NCBI GenBank assembly: GCA_937872275.1
Contig: CALMSE010000022.1
Coordinates: forward strand, 1 to 7,450
DNA length: 7,450 nt
Source of the DNA: an uncultured Leucobacter sp.
Lineage (GTDB): Bacteria > Actinomycetota > Actinomycetes > Actinomycetales > Microbacteriaceae
Direction of reading: 5' to 3'
Shown: positions 6,324 to 7,450 of the stretch, in pieces
Position numbering within the stretch: the first letter of the stretch is position 1
How the letters are laid out: every line of letters starts with the position of its first letter
Program-made: the position numbers and the translations under genes
The notes under the pieces: generated by a model
What the model was told of the DNA's origin: nothing
Seen by the model: the letters and a program-made list of their open reading frames with translations, nothing else
The model's database searches: none

Positions 6324-7007
6324 TCAGTTGTTGGCGTACGCCTGGGCGAGGCGGGTGAAGGCCTCGTCGAGGGCGTCGTCGTAGTCGAGCTGCTCGAGCT
6401 CGTACACCGACGGGCGCCCCGCGGTCATCGCGGCGCCGGCCCGGGCGGCCTGGGCGATCCACTCGCCCGCGGCCTCGAGCAGCCGGTCCTTCTCGGCGAT
6501 CCGGTTGACGAGACCGACCGAGAGGGCGCCTTCGGCGGTGAAGGGCTCGCCGCTCGCGAGGTTCTGGATCGCGGCGCGCGCGCCCAGCCGCTTGATCAGC
6601 GGCACCTGAGCGACGATGGGCCACACGCCGACGCTGACCTCGTACGAGCCGATCAAGGCGTCAGGGGCCGAGACGGCGTAGTCGCTGGCTGCGACGAGCG
6701 CCCCGCCGGTGGCGACGGCGTCGCCGTTCACGACCGCGACGACGGGCTTGGGCAGGGTCGGCACCAGCTTCAGGATGTCGACGAGCGCGGAGTAGAAGGG
6801 GATCGGATCGGCGCCGGCCTTGATCGCGGGCACGTCGAGGCCGCCGCAGAACACGTCGCCGGCGCCGGTCAGCACGATCGCGCGGGTGTCGGGGTCGGCC
6901 CCCGCGGCGCGCAGATCCGCCTCGAGCTTCGCCATGTTCTCGGGGTTCAGCAGGTTGCGGCCGGGGCCTTCGATCACCACTGTCGAATACGCGGTCTCGG
7001 TGCTCAT
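6324..7007 (-). CDS. Enoyl-CoA hydratase/isomerase (crotonase) family protein
   Basis: A 227-residue crotonase-fold protein acting on an acyl-CoA thioester. Visible: the first oxyanion-hole block CGGLD (54-58), the second block VVNGDAVATGGALVAASD (92-109), the active-site strand IGSYEVSVGVWP (119-130) with Glu123, and the C-terminal SGEPFTAEGALSVGLVNRI. Aligned by eye to mammalian enoyl-CoA hydratase, Glu123 matches Glu164. The other catalytic glutamate (Glu144) is replaced by Ala103. One-glutamate crotonases are often isomerases rather than hydratases, so an enoyl-CoA isomerase or other crotonase activity is more likely than simple hydration. The frame also extends to an ATG at 7034, but AGAGAGGAA sits just upstream of the ATG at 7007, so I use 7007. 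It is divergent from the RidA-like gene and upstream of the AraC regulator. Confidence 0.9.
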   Translation of the reverse strand: MSTETAYSTVVIEGPGRNLLNPENMAKLEADLRAAGADPDTRAIVLTGAGDVFCGGLDVPAIKAGADPIPFYSALVDILKLVPTLPKPVVAVVNGDAVATGGALVAASDYAVSAPDALIGSYEVSVGVWPIVAQVPLIKRLGARAAIQNLASGEPFTAEGALSVGLVNRIAEKDRLLEAAGEWIAQAARAGAAMTAGRPSVYELEQLDYDDALDEAFTRLAQAYANN

Positions 7008-7078
7008 GGGGTTCCTCTCTCGTCGTGCTCGCATCGCGCCTTCCCTGGACCGATGCGGCCGAGGGAGACTGTGCAGGC

Positions 7079-7107
7079 AGAGTCGCAGACCGCTTCCCGG
7101 CCGTCAA
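7079..7107 (-). promoter_or_regulatory. Candidate promoter for the crotonase gene
   Basis: On the minus strand TTGACG (7107-7102) matches five of six -35 consensus bases. It is followed, after exactly 17 bases, by GACTCT (7084-7079) as a moderate -10. Transcription would start near 7072, giving a leader of about 65 bases before the ATG at 7007. Confidence 0.45.
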
Positions 7108-7131
7108 CCGAAGCACCGCAAATATCGCGGA

Positions 7132-7361
7132 GCGAAATAGCGGCTGCATCTCCTGTTCGAGCGAACGGAAATCCGCGGGATCCCGCGGGCGCCGTTTCGC
7201 TCTGAGAAATAACGTTTGCCGTCTCTAGACACCTCCATTTCGCCTGTGGTGAGCTTTCGCTGGCCGCGGCGACCCGCGGCGACGGCGCCGCGATCCGCGT
7301 GCCGTCTCCTCGAAGGAGTGCCGGGTGCCTGCGCGCCGGGCGGTAGGGAGCGAAGCGAAAT
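7132..7361. repeat. Dispersed AGCGAAA/TTTCGCT motif, five copies
   Basis: GCGAAAT occurs at 7132-7138 and 7355-7361 on the plus strand; TTTCGC occurs at 7195-7200, 7238-7243 and 7255-7260. Four of the five extend to AGCGAAA, and three extend to GCGAAAT. The last copy overlaps the RidA-like start codon. The copies occur in both orientations and are candidate operator half-sites. Confidence 0.5.
7173..7188. promoter_or_regulatory. Perfect 16-bp palindrome
   Basis: CCGCGGGATCCCGCGG is an exact palindrome with no spacer, about 166 bases upstream of the crotonase ATG and 172 bases upstream of the RidA-like ATG. Such symmetry midway between divergent genes suggests a dimeric repressor site. GC-rich palindromes also arise by chance in this base composition. 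Confidence 0.35.
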
Positions 7362-7450
7362 GGCTAACGATCGTATTCATCGCAATCCGGCCCCGGTGAT
7401 TCCGGGGATCTCGGACAGTGTGCGGGTGTCTTCGGGGGATCTGCTGTTCG
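7360..7450 (+). CDS. RidA/YjgF-family protein, 5' end only
   Basis: Thirty codons are visible before the window ends. The sequence IHRNPAPVIPGISDSVRV followed by SSGDLLF resembles the N-terminus of RidA/YjgF/UK114 proteins, where a proline-rich strand precedes a 'S.AV.VG..L.VSG' strand. The archetype hydrolyses reactive enamine/imine intermediates, but subfamilies differ and the key arginine lies beyond the window. The ATG at 7360 has AGGGAG at 7345-7350 with a 9-base spacer. An in-frame GTG at 7318 would add 14 residues but has no ribosome-binding site. Codon use at the start (AAC GAT CGT ATT CAT) is less GC-rich than in neighbouring genes, which is common at 5' ends. It is divergent from the crotonase gene. 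Confidence 0.7.
   Translation, partial: MANDRIHRNPAPVIPGISDSVRVSSGDLLF

Larger units (their letters stand above)
7008..7359. promoter_or_regulatory. 352-bp divergent regulatory region (crotonase / RidA-like)
   Basis: No gene is supported here. The region is less GC-rich around 7117-7260 than its surroundings and is packed with short repeats. It holds five GCGAAA-type motifs on either strand, a perfect 16-bp palindrome at 7173-7188, GTTCG-AG-CGAAC at 7155-7166, a 10-bp tandem repeat CCGCGGCGAC at 7264-7283 and a small hairpin CTCCT-CGA-AGGAG at about 7306-7318. Both flanking genes should be transcribed from it. It is the most likely target of the nearby AraC-family regulator. Confidence 0.6.

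Noticed and set aside
5053..6624. 523-codon minus-strand frame
   Set aside because: It spans the repeat array and the AraC gene out of frame. Its repeated LRGPAE segment is just the 18-bp tandem repeat translated.
7008..7034. ATG at 7034 as the crotonase start
   Set aside because: The added residues (MRARRERNP) are encoded by the DNA that forms the AGAGAGGAA ribosome-binding site of the ATG at 7007.

Overview
The window is high-GC DNA (G or C dominates third codon positions) that looks like an actinobacterial chromosome, most probably Microbacteriaceae-like. The evidence is the actinobacterial type of phosphofructokinase, a mycoredoxin in place of a classical glutaredoxin, a Pit transporter followed by a small overlapping membrane-protein gene, and TANNNT-type -10 elements. 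I see no mobile element, CRISPR array, rRNA or tRNA. The content is mostly housekeeping and accessory catabolism rather than an obvious new system; the more unusual material lies in the intergenic DNA and in a few substituted active-site residues.

Layout: (i) 1-243, minus strand, the 5' part of a small membrane protein whose two membrane helices lie in different frames. (ii) 407-1438, plus, phosphofructokinase, convergent with (iii) 1492-1764, minus, mycoredoxin. (iv) 1765-2017, a regulatory region carrying a tandem 11-bp Pho-box-like repeat and a leader hairpin. (v) 2018-3406, plus, low-affinity phosphate transporter, overlapping by 4 bp (vi) 3403-3696, a two-helix membrane protein. (vii) 3711-5105, plus, class-3-like aldehyde dehydrogenase, possibly on a leaderless mRNA. 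(viii) 5106-5240, a dense array of direct and inverted copies of TCAGCCGG between convergent genes, probably a bidirectional terminator. (ix) 5241-6233, minus, AraC-family regulator. (x) 6324-7007, minus, crotonase-fold protein lacking one of the two hydratase glutamates. (xi) 7008-7359, a 352-bp divergent regulatory region rich in AGCGAAA motifs and palindromes. (xii) 7360 to the end, plus, the start of a RidA-family protein.

How the genes may work together: the phosphate transporter and its small partner probably form one phosphate-responsive unit. The AraC regulator, the crotonase and the divergent RidA-like gene look like a small catabolic cassette acting on a CoA thioester, with the AraC protein the likely local regulator. 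The aldehyde dehydrogenase lies next to this cassette but is convergent with it, so membership is only possible. Phosphofructokinase and mycoredoxin are independent core functions (glycolysis and mycothiol-dependent redox repair).
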